DNA of 64,000 nt from Variovorax sp. PBL-E5 (lineage in GTDB: Bacteria; Pseudomonadota; Gammaproteobacteria; Burkholderiales; Burkholderiaceae_C), in contig NZ_LR594671.1 of assembly GCF_901827185.1 (NCBI RefSeq), forward strand, positions 558,001 through 622,000, read 5' to 3'. The notes under the pieces were generated by a model. That model was not told the DNA's origin. It saw only the letters and a program-made list of their open reading frames with translations, and ran no database searches. Positions 23,708 to 34,114 of the stretch are shown here, piece by piece. How positions within the stretch are numbered: position 1 is the first letter of the stretch; every line of letters starts with the position of its first letter. The translations under genes and the position numbers were made by a program.

Positions 23708-24175
23708 CTAGAGCCGTCGGTATGACCTAGCTCGCGATTCAAGTGAGATGCTCGTCGCGACGCATGCCCTGTCATGGCGAATGACGCAACGCTCGTACAG
23801 CGAGTGCAGCGTCGCAGCCAGGGGGCCGCCGCCGCCGTTGCCGGGCGGCGACCAGTAAAGTGCGCGGTCCTCCACAGGCAGCACAAAACGAATCCATGCG
23901 GCGATGGACGGGCCCTCGCGAGCGTGGAGCTCAGCGCACTGGGCCGCGTCAATGCCGTCAAAGCACGCTTGTAGACGCCTCATGCGGACGAGAAAAATCT
24001 CGGCGTCCAGAGACGGGAAGGCGCCTTGAATGCGATTGCAGGTCGTATTGAACTTTGCCGCGATGGAAGGCGCATCGCACGACGCGACCACAACACCTGC
24101 GTTGAGGAATTCGCCAGTGCCGATATCGTGCACATAGCGCAGGACCGTGTAGGTATAGGAACCGTCCACCATCGC
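23708..24175 (-). CDS. DUF3037-domain protein
   Basis: A 155-residue protein of the DUF3037 family: SYTYTVLRYVHDIGTGEFLN at the start, FLVRMRRLQACFDG in the middle and the closing PLAATLHSLYERCV. Members are usually encoded next to a HipA-like kinase gene; none is present here, so this copy is an orphan. I placed the start at ATG 24175, where family similarity begins; the frame runs up to 24319 but the extra 48 residues do not look coding. No strong ribosome site was found. It is divergent from the xylose operon. Confidence 0.75.
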   Translation of the reverse strand, partial: AMVDGSYTYTVLRYVHDIGTGEFLNAGVVVASCDAPSIAAKFNTTCNRIQGAFPSLDAEIFLVRMRRLQACFDGIDAAQCAELHAREGPSIAAWIRFVLPVEDRALYWSPPGNGGGGPLAATLHSLYERCVIRHDRACVATSISLESRARSYRRL

Positions 24176-24393
24176 GGTTTGCTCGGAAATGCCGGCCAAC
24201 TCACGCGCTTCGTGAAGATGCGTGCCGAACAACGGTGTCGTGGCTTTCCCAGTCCTTGCAATCATTCGTCGATGTTGAAGGAACGCCCGCCCGCCCGCTC
24301 TACGAATAACGTAGACCAACGCGTTCCAACCCGGGTGTAACGCCTTCGCCCGCAGGGATTCCCCCGATACCCGCCCCCCGCGCCGCCTGCCAT

Positions 24394-24418
24394 AGTTAGT
24401 TCGGCACTCGAACTAACT
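24394..24418. promoter_or_regulatory. XylR-type operator upstream of xylF
   Basis: Perfect 10-bp inverted repeat AGTTAGTTCG and CGAACTAACT around the 5-nt spacer GCACT. The TTAGTT...AACTAA core matches the known operators of ROK-family XylR repressors. It sits 19 bp before the xylF start, between a possible -10 and the ribosome site TTGGAGG, the position expected for repression relieved by xylose. Confidence 0.85.
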
Positions 24419-24437
24419 CCCTTGGAGGCTCGCACTC

Positions 24438-25469
24438 ATGAAGCTCAATCGCATCCTGTCTTCCGCGGCGACCCTGGCCTTGAGCCTGACCGCCATCGGC
24501 GCCGCCGCCCAGACCGTCGTCGGCGTGAGCTGGTCCAACTTCCAGGAAGAGCGCTGGAAGACGGACGAGGCCGCGATCAAGGCGCAGCTCGAGAAGCTCG
24601 GCGCCAAGTACATCAGCGCCGATGCCGGCGGCTCGCCCGAGAAGCAGCTCGGCGACATCGATGGGCTGATCTCGAAGGGCGCCAAGGCGCTGATCGTGCT
24701 CGCCATGGACAAGGACGCGATCCTGCCGGCCGTCAACAAGGCGCTGAAGGAGAAGATTCCGGTGGTGGCCTACGACCGCCTGATCGAGACGCCCGGCGTG
24801 TTCTACATCACCTTCGACAACGTCGAGGTCGGGCGCATGGAGGCGCGCGCGGTCTACAAGGTCCAGCCCAAGGGCAATTACGTGATGATCAAGGGCTCGC
24901 CGAGCGATCCCAATGCCGACTTCCTGCGCGCCGGCCAGCAGGAGGTGATCGCCGACGCGGTGAAGAAGGGCGACATCAAGATCGTCGGCGACGAGTACAC
25001 CGAAGGCTGGAAGCCCGAGGTGGCGCAGAAGAACATGGAGCAGATCCTCACCAAGGTCGGCAACAAGGTCGATGCGGTGGTGGCGGCCAACGACGGCACG
25101 GCCGGCGGGGTGGTGGCCGCGCTCTCGGCCAAGGGCATTCGCGGCATTCCGGTGTCGGGGCAGGACGCCGACTTCGCGGCGCTCAACCGCGTCGCGCTCG
25201 GCACGCAGACCGTCACGGTGTGGAAGGACTCGCGCGAACTCGGCAAGGACGCCGCCTCCGCCGCCGTCGCGCTGGCGCAAGGCAAGCCGGCCGAGAAGGC
25301 GGTCAACTGGAACCAGGGCCAGAAGAAGATCTCGATCTCGTCGCGCTTCCTGACGCCGGTGGCGATCACGCGCGACAACCTCGATGTCGTGGTCAAGGCC
25401 GGCTGGATCAAGAAGGACGAACTCTGCAAGGGCGTGTCCGGCGACAAGGCGCCTGCGGCCTGCAAGTAG
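24438..25469 (+). CDS. xylF: D-xylose ABC transporter, periplasmic binding protein
   Basis: The 343-residue protein has a signal peptide ([20 protein letters not shown], cleaved near AAAQ) and the XylF fold: [32 protein letters not shown] sugar-site loop (here [19 protein letters not shown] split), [37 protein letters not shown] and [13 protein letters not shown]. It binds D-xylose in the periplasm and delivers it to the XylH/XylG membrane complex. It is the first gene of xylFHG with a XylR operator directly upstream and a TTGGAGG ribosome site. Confidence 0.93.
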   Translation: MKLNRILSSAATLALSLTAIGAAAQTVVGVSWSNFQEERWKTDEAAIKAQLEKLGAKYISADAGGSPEKQLGDIDGLISKGAKALIVLAMDKDAILPAVNKALKEKIPVVAYDRLIETPGVFYITFDNVEVGRMEARAVYKVQPKGNYVMIKGSPSDPNADFLRAGQQEVIADAVKKGDIKIVGDEYTEGWKPEVAQKNMEQILTKVGNKVDAVVAANDGTAGGVVAALSAKGIRGIPVSGQDADFAALNRVALGTQTVTVWKDSRELGKDAASAAVALAQGKPAEKAVNWNQGQKKISISSRFLTPVAITRDNLDVVVKAGWIKKDELCKGVSGDKAPAACK

Positions 25470-25476
25470 GTTCGCG

Positions 25477-26663
25477 ATGAGCGACTCTCCCGGGCTCTGG
25501 CGCAGGAGCGGTGTCGATCTGCGCCTGTTGTTGATGAGCGTGCTGCTGGTCGTGATGGCGATCGTCTTCCACGTGATGTCGGGCGGCCTGTTCCTCACGC
25601 CCGAGAACCTCTACAACCTCGCGCAGCAGACCGCCGTGGTCGGCGTCGTGGCGACGGTGATGGTGCTGATCATCGTGGCGCGCCACATCGATCTGTCGGT
25701 CGGTTCGGTGATGGGTTTCGTCGGCGTGCTGATCGCCTACCTGCAGTACACGGCCGGCTGGTCCTGGCCGGCGTCCTGTCTCGCGGGGCTGGCGGTGGCG
25801 CTGCTGGTGTCGCTCTATCAAGGCGGGCTGACCGCGCTGCTGGGCGTGCCTTCGTTCGTCGTCACGCTGGGCGGGCTGATGTCGTTTCGCGGCGCGGCCT
25901 TTCTGGTGGCCGACGGCAAGACGCAGCCGGTCAACGACGAGTTCTTCCAGACCCTCGGCGGCGGCTACGACGGCGGCATCGGCGTCACCGCGACCTGGGT
26001 GCTCGCCGCGCTGGTCGGCCTCGCGCTGTTCGCGCGCATGCTGCAGAAGCGCAGCGCGCGCCAGCGGCACGAGATGGCGGTCGAGCCGCTGTGGCTCGAT
26101 GTGCTGCTGACGGCGGTGCCGGTGGCGGTGGTGATCGCCTTCGCCGCGACCATGAACCACTACCAGATCCCGTCCAAGACCGCGCCGCAGGGCATTCCGA
26201 TCCCGGTGCTGATCTGGGCGGTGGTGGCGGTGGTGCTGTCCTTCCTCGTGCACCGCACGCGCTTCGGCCGCTATGTGTTCGCGATGGGCGGCAACCCGGA
26301 TGCGGCGGCGCTGGTCGGCATTCCGGTCAAGCGCGTGACGCTGATGCTGTTCGCGCTGCTCGCGGTGCTGGTGACCATCGCGGCGATCGTCTCCATCGCG
26401 CGGCTCAACGCCGGCACCAATTCGCTCGGCACCGGCATGGAGCTCTACGTGATCGCCGCCGCGGTGATCGGCGGCACGGCGCTCGCGGGCGGCAGCGGCT
26501 CGATCTTCGGCTCGGTGCTGGGCGCGCTGATCATGCAGTCGCTGGACAGCGGCATGCTGCTGCTCGACGTGCCGATCGGCAAGCGCATGGTGATCATCGG
26601 GCAGGTGCTGATCGTGGCCGTCGTGTTCGACGTGCTCTATCGCAAGTACGTGGGCGAGAGCTC

Positions 26664-26667
<4 letters not shown>
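25477..26667 (+). CDS. xylH: D-xylose ABC transporter, permease
   Basis: A 396-residue inner-membrane protein of the ribose/xylose (BPD_transp_2) permease family with about ten hydrophobic helices. Characteristic segments are [72 protein letters not shown] and the closing [20 protein letters not shown]. The ATG at 25477 is 7 nt after xylF. The last bases overlap the xylG start (ATGA), so translation is coupled. Confidence 0.93.
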
Positions 26668-27455
<788 letters not shown>

Positions 27456-27467
27456 ACTGGGGCCGCG

Positions 27468-28622
27468 ATGAAGACCATCGGCGACCAGCAGCTGGTCAAG
27501 CGCATCAACCGCAGCGTGCTGCTGCGCCTGTTGCGCGCGCGGCCCGGGCTTTCGCGTGCGCAGCTGGCCGCCGAAAGCGGGCTCACCAAATCGACCGTGA
27601 GCGGGCTGGTGCGCGAACTGCTCGACGACGGCTGGCTCGACGAGGCCGGCGCGCGCGCGGTCGATGGCCTCGGCCGGCCGTCGATCCCGCTGCAGATCAA
27701 CGTCAGGCTGCGCGCGCTGATCGGCGTCGAGATCGCGATCGAGGTAGTGCGCGTGGTCTGCGTCTCGCTGCAGGGCGAGGTGCTGCATGCCGATGCGCAG
27801 CCGCTGCGCGACCATGCGCCGGTTGCGGTCTGCGCGCAGGTCGCGCGCCAGGTGGTCGCGGCGCACCGGCATCTGCTGGCCTCGGGACTGCAGCTCTCGG
27901 GCATCGGCGTCGGCGTGCCGGGCGCGGTGGACGATGCGACCGGCATCGTGCGCTTCGCGCCCAACCTCGGCTGGCGCGACGTGAACCTGCTGCCCGGGCT
28001 CACCGCCGCGCTGGCCGCCGAAGGCCTGGCGGGCGCGGCCGTGCAATTGCAGAACGATGCGGATGCCGCGGTGCTCGGCGAATTCGAATTCTCGGACGGC
28101 GAGGGCGAGGACCCGCTGATCTTCGTCAGCTGCGACGTCGGTGTCGGTGCGGGCATCGTGCTCAACGACCGCCTGTTCATCGGCGCCCGCGGCATGGCCG
28201 GCGAGATCGGCCACACCGTGCTGCAGATCGACGGGCCGCGCTGCTCGTGCGGCCGCCACGGCTGCGCGGAAGTCTTCCTCGGCTCGCGCGTGCTGGACCG
28301 CGAGGCGCCCGACCTGCGCCGCGCTGCCGGCTTCCTCGGCGTGCTGCTGCAGAACCTGTGGGTCACCTTCGAGCCGCGCGCGATCGTGGTCGGCGGCAAG
28401 TCGTGCGCGGCGCATGCGGGCTTCCTGCCCGAGGCGATCGCGACCGTGCAGCGCTATGCCGAATCCGCCGGCATGCCGCCGCCCATCGTGCGCGGGGCCC
28501 GCTACGGCGCGTGGGCGCCGGCGGTGGGGGCCGCGGCACTCGCATTGCACGAGTACCTGCGTCCGCTGCATCCGAATTCGGAAGCGCGCCGCGAGCGCGC
28601 GGCAGCGGACGCGGCGGCGTAG
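27468..28622 (+). CDS. xylR: ROK-family xylose repressor
   Basis: The 384-residue regulator has an N-terminal winged HTH (GLSRAQLAAESGLTKSTVSG, about residues 28-50) and a ROK sugar-kinase-like domain: LIGVEIAIEVVRVV, GIGVGVPGAVDD, LQNDADAAVLGEFEFSDG, GMAGEIGHTVLQ and the zinc motif CSCGRHGCAE. The VDGLGRPSIPLQ linker is typical of XylR/NagC repressors. It lies 12 bp after xylG and probably represses xylFHG-R through the 24394-24418 operator, releasing it with xylose. No xylose isomerase or xylulokinase gene is in the window. Confidence 0.9.
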   Translation: MKTIGDQQLVKRINRSVLLRLLRARPGLSRAQLAAESGLTKSTVSGLVRELLDDGWLDEAGARAVDGLGRPSIPLQINVRLRALIGVEIAIEVVRVVCVSLQGEVLHADAQPLRDHAPVAVCAQVARQVVAAHRHLLASGLQLSGIGVGVPGAVDDATGIVRFAPNLGWRDVNLLPGLTAALAAEGLAGAAVQLQNDADAAVLGEFEFSDGEGEDPLIFVSCDVGVGAGIVLNDRLFIGARGMAGEIGHTVLQIDGPRCSCGRHGCAEVFLGSRVLDREAPDLRRAAGFLGVLLQNLWVTFEPRAIVVGGKSCAAHAGFLPEAIATVQRYAESAGMPPPIVRGARYGAWAPAVGAAALALHEYLRPLHPNSEARRERAAADAAA

Positions 28623-28625
28623 TCC

Positions 28626-29600
28626 TCAGTCGGCGTAGACCCCGGCCGCCTTGATGATCGGACCCCACTTCGCGACTTCGGCGGAGAGGAATTTCTTGTG
28701 TTCGGCCGGATCGAGGCGCTTGTCGGTCATCACGACCGCGCCCAGGTCTTCCTCGCTCTTGATGAACTTCGGATCCTTCAGCGCGGCCCTGAGCGCGTCG
28801 TTGATCTTCTTGGTCACGGCCGGCGGCGTGCCCTTGGGCGCGTAGAGGCCGTGCCAGATCGTGACCTCGAAGCCCTTCAGGCCGGATTCGTCCAGCGTCG
28901 GCAGATCCTTCAGCGCCGGCGTGCTCAGGCGGTGCAGCGTTGTCACGGCATAGCCCTTGACGGTCTTGCCCGAGATCTGCGAGGTGGTGTTGGTGGTCTG
29001 ATCGCACAGCAGGTCGATCTGGCCGCCCATCAAATCGGCGATCGCGGGTGCCGTGCCCTTGTAGGGCACCGGCGTCATCTCGACCTTCATCGCGCTCTGG
29101 AACAAGAGGCCGCACAGGTGCGAGGCCGCGCCGAGTCCGGCATTGCCGAGGTTGATCTTGCCCTTGTTGGCATTGATCCAGGCCTGGAGTTCCTTGAAGT
29201 TGCCGGCCGGCAGCGTGGGCCGGCCGATCAGCGTCATCGGCACGTCGTTGATCATGCCGAGGTCTTCGAAGTCGGTCTCGACGTTGAAGGGCAGCTTGCG
29301 GTAGAGCGCGGGCATGGTCGCCATGCCGATGTGATTGACCAGCAGCGTGTAGCCGTCCGGTGCGGCGCGCGCGACCCTGGCCGTGCCGATGGAGCTTCCG
29401 GCGCCCACGGTGTTCTCGATGACGATGGTTGTGTTCAGCGTTTTCTGGAGTGCCTGGGCCAAGTCCCGTGCGACGTGGTCGGTCGGGCCGCCGGCTGCGA
29501 AAGGCACGACAAGCGTCACGGGTCGGCCGGCCGGATAGTCCTGTGCCTGAGCGCCGAATGCCGAGACCGCGAGCGTTGCAAGAATTAACAATTTTCTCAT
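28626..29600 (-). CDS. Bug-type tripartite tricarboxylate transporter receptor
   Basis: A 324-residue periplasmic binding protein with signal peptide MRKLLILATLAVSAFGAQAQ. Family signatures: YPAGRPVTLVVPFAAGGPTD, IVIENTVGAGSSIGTARVAR, PDGYTLLVNHIG, NLGNAGLGAASHLCGLLFQS and YKGTAPAIADLMGGQIDLL. The ligand is unknown. It is convergent with xylR and divergent from the succinate-semialdehyde dehydrogenase gene; the 195-bp divergent gap should contain both promoters. No membrane subunits are adjacent. Confidence 0.93.
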   Translation of the reverse strand: MRKLLILATLAVSAFGAQAQDYPAGRPVTLVVPFAAGGPTDHVARDLAQALQKTLNTTIVIENTVGAGSSIGTARVARAAPDGYTLLVNHIGMATMPALYRKLPFNVETDFEDLGMINDVPMTLIGRPTLPAGNFKELQAWINANKGKINLGNAGLGAASHLCGLLFQSAMKVEMTPVPYKGTAPAIADLMGGQIDLLCDQTTNTTSQISGKTVKGYAVTTLHRLSTPALKDLPTLDESGLKGFEVTIWHGLYAPKGTPPAVTKKINDALRAALKDPKFIKSEEDLGAVVMTDKRLDPAEHKKFLSAEVAKWGPIIKAAGVYAD

Positions 29601-29795
29601 TGACTCTCCACTGGTTACACAAAAGAGCCGCGATCTTATCGGCTTGCGCTGCCCTGGCTTCTAGCGAATTGCCCTTAAGAAGAATGGCAGGCGCCTATCG
29701 CGGGTATCGTGCTGCCCGGCGACGTTCGCAGCGCGCAGCCGCACCTGCTGCCCGGCGACCGCCATCGAACCCACAGAGACCATGGAGTGCGCGAA

Positions 29796-31256
29796 ATGCT
29801 GAAACTGAAAGACCCGACCCTGCTGCGCCAGCAGGTCTTCATCGCCGGCGAATGGGCGGACGCGGACAACCGCGAGACCGTTCCCGTCATCAACCCGGCC
29901 AACGGCCAGCAGATCGGCACCGTGCCGATGTGCGGCACCGACGAGACCGTGCGCGCCATCGCCGCGGCCGAGACGGCGCAGAAGGCCTGGGCCAGGGTGC
30001 CGGCCAAGGAGCGCTCGGCCATCCTGCGCAAGCTCAACGACCTGATGCTGGCCAATGTCGACGACCTCGCGCTGATCATGACGACCGAGCAGGGCAAGCC
30101 GCTGGCCGAGGCCAAGGGCGAGATCGCCTACGCGGCCTCCTTCATCGAATGGTTCGCCGAGGAGGCGCGCCGCGTCTACGGCGACACCATCCCGGCGCCG
30201 CAGGCCGACCGCCGCATCCTCGCGCTCAAGCAGCCGGTGGGCGTGACCGCGGCCATCACGCCGTGGAACTTCCCGACCGCGATGCTCACGCGCAAGGCCG
30301 GCCCGGCATTGGCCGCCGGCTGCGCGATGGTCGTCAAGCCGGCGACGCAGACGCCGTTCTCGGCGCTGGCCTTCGCCGAGCTCGCCGACCGCGCCGGCGT
30401 GCCCAAGGGGCTGCTGTCGGTGCTCACCGGCTCGGCTTCGAAGATCGGCGGCGAGATGACGCGCAGCCCGATCGTGCGCAAGCTCACCTTCACCGGCTCG
30501 ACCGAGGTCGGCCGCATGCTGATGAAGCAATCGGCCGACACCATCAAGAAGCTGTCGCTCGAACTCGGCGGCAATGCGCCCTTCATCGTGTTCGACGACG
30601 CCGACATCGACGCCGCGGTCGAGGGCGCGATGGTCTCCAAATACCGCAACACCGGCCAGACCTGCGTCTGCGCCAACCGCCTCTACGTGCAGCGCGGCGT
30701 GCTGGAAGCCTTCACGCAGAAGCTGGTCGCCAAGGTCAACGCGCTCAAGGTCGGCGACGGCACCGAGGCCGGCGTGACGCAGGGGCCGCTGATCGACGAC
30801 AAGGCCGTGGCCAAGATCGAGGAGCACGTGGCCGATGCGCTCGCCAAGGGCGGCAAGGTGCTGGCCGGCGGCAAGCGGCATGCGCTGGGCGGGCGCTTCT
30901 ACGAGCCGACCGTGATCGGCGGCGCCACGCCCGACATGCTGTTCGCGCACGAAGAGACTTTCGGCCCGTTGGCGCCCATCTTCGCCTTCGACACCGAGGC
31001 CGAGGCGATCGCGGCGGCCAACGACACCGAGTTCGGCCTGGCCTCGTACTTCTACAGCCGCGACATCGGCCGCATCATGCGCGTGGCCGAGGCGCTCGAA
31101 TCGGGCATCGTCGGCGTCAACACCGGCCTGATCTCGACGGCCGAGGCGCCCTTCGGCGGCGTCAAGCAGTCGGGCCTCGGACGCGAAGGCTCGAAGTACG
31201 GGCTCGATGATTTCCTCGAGATCAAGTACGTGTGCCTCGCGGGGCTCGACAAGTAG
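29796..31256 (+). CDS. gabD: NAD(P)-dependent succinate-semialdehyde dehydrogenase
   Basis: This 486-residue aldehyde dehydrogenase oxidises succinate semialdehyde to succinate in 4-aminobutyrate-type catabolism. ALDH elements: VTAAITPWNFPTAMLTRKAG (cofactor loop), TFTGSTEVGR, the glutamate motif LELGGNAPFIVFDDADID, the catalytic cysteine in NTGQTCVCANRLYV (C290) and EETFGPLAPI. NTGQTCVCANR and GEIAYAASFIEWFAEEA are typical of GabD. I chose ATG 29796 (GGAG upstream) over a longer frame from 29709. Whether it serves GABA or another semialdehyde is not resolvable. Confidence 0.9.
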   Translation: MLKLKDPTLLRQQVFIAGEWADADNRETVPVINPANGQQIGTVPMCGTDETVRAIAAAETAQKAWARVPAKERSAILRKLNDLMLANVDDLALIMTTEQGKPLAEAKGEIAYAASFIEWFAEEARRVYGDTIPAPQADRRILALKQPVGVTAAITPWNFPTAMLTRKAGPALAAGCAMVVKPATQTPFSALAFAELADRAGVPKGLLSVLTGSASKIGGEMTRSPIVRKLTFTGSTEVGRMLMKQSADTIKKLSLELGGNAPFIVFDDADIDAAVEGAMVSKYRNTGQTCVCANRLYVQRGVLEAFTQKLVAKVNALKVGDGTEAGVTQGPLIDDKAVAKIEEHVADALAKGGKVLAGGKRHALGGRFYEPTVIGGATPDMLFAHEETFGPLAPIFAFDTEAEAIAAANDTEFGLASYFYSRDIGRIMRVAEALESGIVGVNTGLISTAEAPFGGVKQSGLGREGSKYGLDDFLEIKYVCLAGLDK

Positions 31257-31257
31257 C

Positions 31258-31809
31258 TCAGAGCCAAAGGGTCAGGCGCGTCAGGTTCGGGTTGCCCGGA
31301 TCGCGCCGCAGGCGAAAGCCGAGCTTGCGCGCCAGGCCCAGCATCGCGCGGTTGTCGTAGAGCGTGATGTCCGAGAGCACGCGCACGCCGGCGCCGGCCG
31401 CGGCCGCGATCAGGCTGCGCATGAGCTTCTCGGCGAGGCCGCGGCGCTGCCATGCATCGGCGATCACGATGCCGAACTCGGCGCTCCCCACTTCCGCATC
31501 GCTGGTTTCGCTCTTCACGAAACGGGCGACGCCGATCTCCTGCTCGACGCCGTCCTGCACGACGGTCGCGACCAGCGCGAGCTCGGCGTCGTAGTCGATG
31601 TCGGTCATGCGACGCAGTTCGTCCGGCTGCGGCTTGCGCGGCGAGAGCAGGCGCGCATAGCCGGTCTCGAAGGACAGGCCGCCGACGAAGCGCGCATGCG
31701 AGGCCAGGTCGTCGGCGCGGATCGGCCGGATGCGCACCGGCGTGCCGTCGGCGAAGGCGAAGTCCTCGATCAGGTGCGCGGGGTAGTCGCGCTTCTTGTC
31801 GCTCGTCAT
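31258..31809 (-). CDS. GNAT-family N-acetyltransferase
   Basis: The 183-residue protein has the GNAT acetyl-CoA fold: GTPVRIRPIRADDLASHARF, ALVATVVQDGVEQEIGVARF, EFGIVIADAWQRRGLAEKLM with the acetyl-CoA loop (Q/R-x-x-G-x-A), and the closing YDNRAMLGLARKLGFRLRRD. The opening and overall layout resemble the acetyltransferase domain of Pat/YfiQ-type protein lysine acetyltransferases that control acetyl-CoA synthetase, but without the large CoA-ligase-like part. The target is unknown. It is convergent with gabD, one base apart. Confidence 0.88.
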   Translation of the reverse strand: MTSDKKRDYPAHLIEDFAFADGTPVRIRPIRADDLASHARFVGGLSFETGYARLLSPRKPQPDELRRMTDIDYDAELALVATVVQDGVEQEIGVARFVKSETSDAEVGSAEFGIVIADAWQRRGLAEKLMRSLIAAAAGAGVRVLSDITLYDNRAMLGLARKLGFRLRRDPGNPNLTRLTLWL

Positions 31810-31949
31810 GAGCCTGTGCCTCCATCAAAGCGAGCGGATGCGGTCGGCGGCCTTGCAGAATACGCCGGTCGCCGCAGCGGCGCGATGGGGGTCAGCGCGA
31901 ATCGGCAAGGCTCTGCGAGGTGCCGCGGCAGGACAATGGCGGCTTCCGC

Positions 31950-33224
31950 ATGAAGCTGTCCACCACGCCATCGACCCGCGTCGATCCCGCTGCCACCGCT
32001 CCGCCCGAACACGCGGCCTCGCTGCACTGGCGGCGCAACCTGGTGGTGTGCATGTTCGGCTCCTTCACCACCATCGTGGCAATGACGCTGCTGCTGCCTT
32101 TCCTGCCGCTCTACGTCGAGCAGCTCGGCGTGAAGGATTCGGCGGCGATCGTGCAATGGTCCGGCGTCGCCTATGGCGCCACCTTCTTCTCGGCCGCGCT
32201 GGTCGCGCCGCTGTGGGGGCGGCTGGCCGATCTCTACGGGCGCAAGCTGATGCTGATCCGCGCCAGTCTCGGCATGGCGCTGGCCATGGCGCTGATCGGC
32301 ATGGCGCACGACGTCTGGCAGCTGGTCGGGCTGCGCTTGCTGGCCGGGCTGCTCGGCGGCTATGCGTCCGGCTCGATGGTGCTGATCGCGACGCAGACGC
32401 CCAAGGAGCGCTCCGGCTGGGCGCTGGGCACGCTGTCCTCCGCGATCATGGCGGGCAACCTCGTCGGGCCGCTGGTCGGCGGCTTGCTGCCGCCGCTGAT
32501 CGGCATCCGCTGGACCTTCTTCGCCGCCGGCGCGGTCATCTTCGCCGCCTTCCTGGCGACCGCCTTCCTGGTCCGCGAAGAGCGCCGCCCGGCCGTGCCG
32601 AAGGGCAGCCCCAAGCCGCGCGGCGGCTGGGCCGCGATCGGCGACCGGCGCCCCGTGATCGCGATGTACCTCACCGGCATGCTGCTGATGCTGGCCAACA
32701 TGTCGATCGAGCCGATCATCACCGTCTACGTCGCGCAGCTGGTCGCCAACCCGGTCCACGTCACGATGGTCGCGGGGCTGGTGATGGCGGCGGCGGCCCT
32801 CGGCAGCATCCTGTCGGCGGCGCGCCTGGGGCGGCTGGCCGATCGCGTCGGCCACTGGAACGTGATCACCGGCTGCCTCGCGGTGTCGGCGCTGCTGCTG
32901 ATTCCGCAGGCCTTCGTCGATGCCGGCTGGCAGCTGGTGGCGCTGCGCTTCCTGATGGGGCTCGCGCTCGGCGGCCTCCTGCCCTGCATCGCGAGCGTGA
33001 TCCGGCACAACGTGCCCGTGGCTGTGGCCGGCCAGATGCTCGGCTACTCGATCTCGGCACAGTACGCGGGGCAGGTCGCGGGGCCGCTGCTCGGCGGCTT
33101 CGTCGGCGGGCACTACGGCATGCGCGCCGTGTTCCTCGGCACCTGCGTGCTGCTGGCCATCGGTGCCGCCTGGAACTGGCGCGCGCGCAGGCCGCGCGAC
33201 CCGGCCGTGCACGAAGAGGGATAG
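31950..33224 (+). CDS. MFS multidrug transporter (MdtG-like)
   Basis: A 424-residue, 12-helix major facilitator. The motif A loop between TM2 and TM3 is GRLADLYGRKLMLIR and is repeated in the second half as GRLADRVGHWNVI. GLLGGYASGSMVLIATQTP and GAVIFAAFLATAFLV fit TM4-TM6 of DHA1 drug antiporters. It would export hydrophobic drugs in exchange for protons. I set the start at ATG 31950; the frame extends to 31920 with a less plausible polar start. Confidence 0.9.
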   Translation: MKLSTTPSTRVDPAATAPPEHAASLHWRRNLVVCMFGSFTTIVAMTLLLPFLPLYVEQLGVKDSAAIVQWSGVAYGATFFSAALVAPLWGRLADLYGRKLMLIRASLGMALAMALIGMAHDVWQLVGLRLLAGLLGGYASGSMVLIATQTPKERSGWALGTLSSAIMAGNLVGPLVGGLLPPLIGIRWTFFAAGAVIFAAFLATAFLVREERRPAVPKGSPKPRGGWAAIGDRRPVIAMYLTGMLLMLANMSIEPIITVYVAQLVANPVHVTMVAGLVMAAAALGSILSAARLGRLADRVGHWNVITGCLAVSALLLIPQAFVDAGWQLVALRFLMGLALGGLLPCIASVIRHNVPVAVAGQMLGYSISAQYAGQVAGPLLGGFVGGHYGMRAVFLGTCVLLAIGAAWNWRARRPRDPAVHEEG

Positions 33225-33309
33225 CGCCCCGGAATCCCGCCAAACTTGTTACTCCCGACGTCCGGCTCCCGGTGCCAAACTCGCTTCACCCACCCAGGAG
33301 ATTTCAACC

Positions 33310-34104
33310 ATGACGACGTCCACCGAGAGCGCACGACAAGGCGCACAACCCGCCATGCACACACCACCGGTCGTGTCGGCGCAGGCATGGGAAGCAGCCC
33401 GCGAGCAACTGCTCGTGAAGGAGAAGATCCACACCCGCGCGCGTGACGCACTGGCCGCCGAGCGCCGGCGCATGCCATGGATGGCCGTGGACAAGCGCTA
33501 TGCATTCGACGGGCCGCAGGGCAAGCGCAGCCTGCTCGATCTGTTCGATGGCCGGCGCCAGCTGATCGTCTACCGCGCCTTCTTCGAGCCCGGCGTGTTC
33601 GGCTGGCCCGACCATGCCTGCCGCGGCTGCTCGATGGTGGCCGACCAGGTCGCCGATGTCGCGCACTTGAATGCGCGCGACACCACCCTGGTCTTCGTCT
33701 CGCGCGCACCGCAGGCCGACATCGCGCGGCTGAAGGCGCGCATGGGCTGGAAGATGCCGTGGTTCACCGTCACCGACAGCTTCGATGCCGACTTCGGCGT
33801 GGACGAATGGCACGGCACCAACGTGTTCTTTCGCGACGGCGATCGCGTGTTCCGCACCTACTTCATCAAGAGCCGCGGCGACGAGCAGATGGGCGGCACC
33901 TGGAACTACCTCGACATCACCCCGCTGGGCCGGCAGGAGCTCTGGGAAGATTCACCCGAAGGCTATCCGCAGACGCCGACCTACAAGTGGTGGAACTGGC
34001 ACGACAGCTATGCGGAAGGCGCAGCGCCCGACAAGAAATGGGTCGAGGTGTCGGACGCCGGAGAGAAGGCCTTCCGCGACGAGAGCACGAGCGCGAAGCC
34101 CTGA
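33310..34104 (+). CDS. DUF899 thioredoxin-like protein
   Basis: The 264-residue protein belongs to DUF899 (thioredoxin-fold): EQLLVKEKIHTRARDALAAE, RRRMPWMAVDKRYAFDGPQG, LFDGRRQLIVYRAFF, HACRGCSMVADQV with a CxxC, FVSRAPQADIARLKARMGW and a Trp-rich C-terminus (TYKWWNWHDSY). Function is unestablished; the RGCSM cysteines could be redox active. ACCCAGGAG precedes the ATG at 33310. It stands alone between an MFS gene and a convergent lipoprotein gene. Confidence 0.9.
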   Translation: MTTSTESARQGAQPAMHTPPVVSAQAWEAAREQLLVKEKIHTRARDALAAERRRMPWMAVDKRYAFDGPQGKRSLLDLFDGRRQLIVYRAFFEPGVFGWPDHACRGCSMVADQVADVAHLNARDTTLVFVSRAPQADIARLKARMGWKMPWFTVTDSFDADFGVDEWHGTNVFFRDGDRVFRTYFIKSRGDEQMGGTWNYLDITPLGRQELWEDSPEGYPQTPTYKWWNWHDSYAEGAAPDKKWVEVSDAGEKAFRDESTSAKP

Positions 34105-34114
34105 GCCCCCGCGC

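Noticed and set aside
24176..24319. 48-residue extension of the DUF3037 protein
   Set aside because: Family similarity begins at residue SYTYTVLRY; the extension lacks a ribosome site and coding character.
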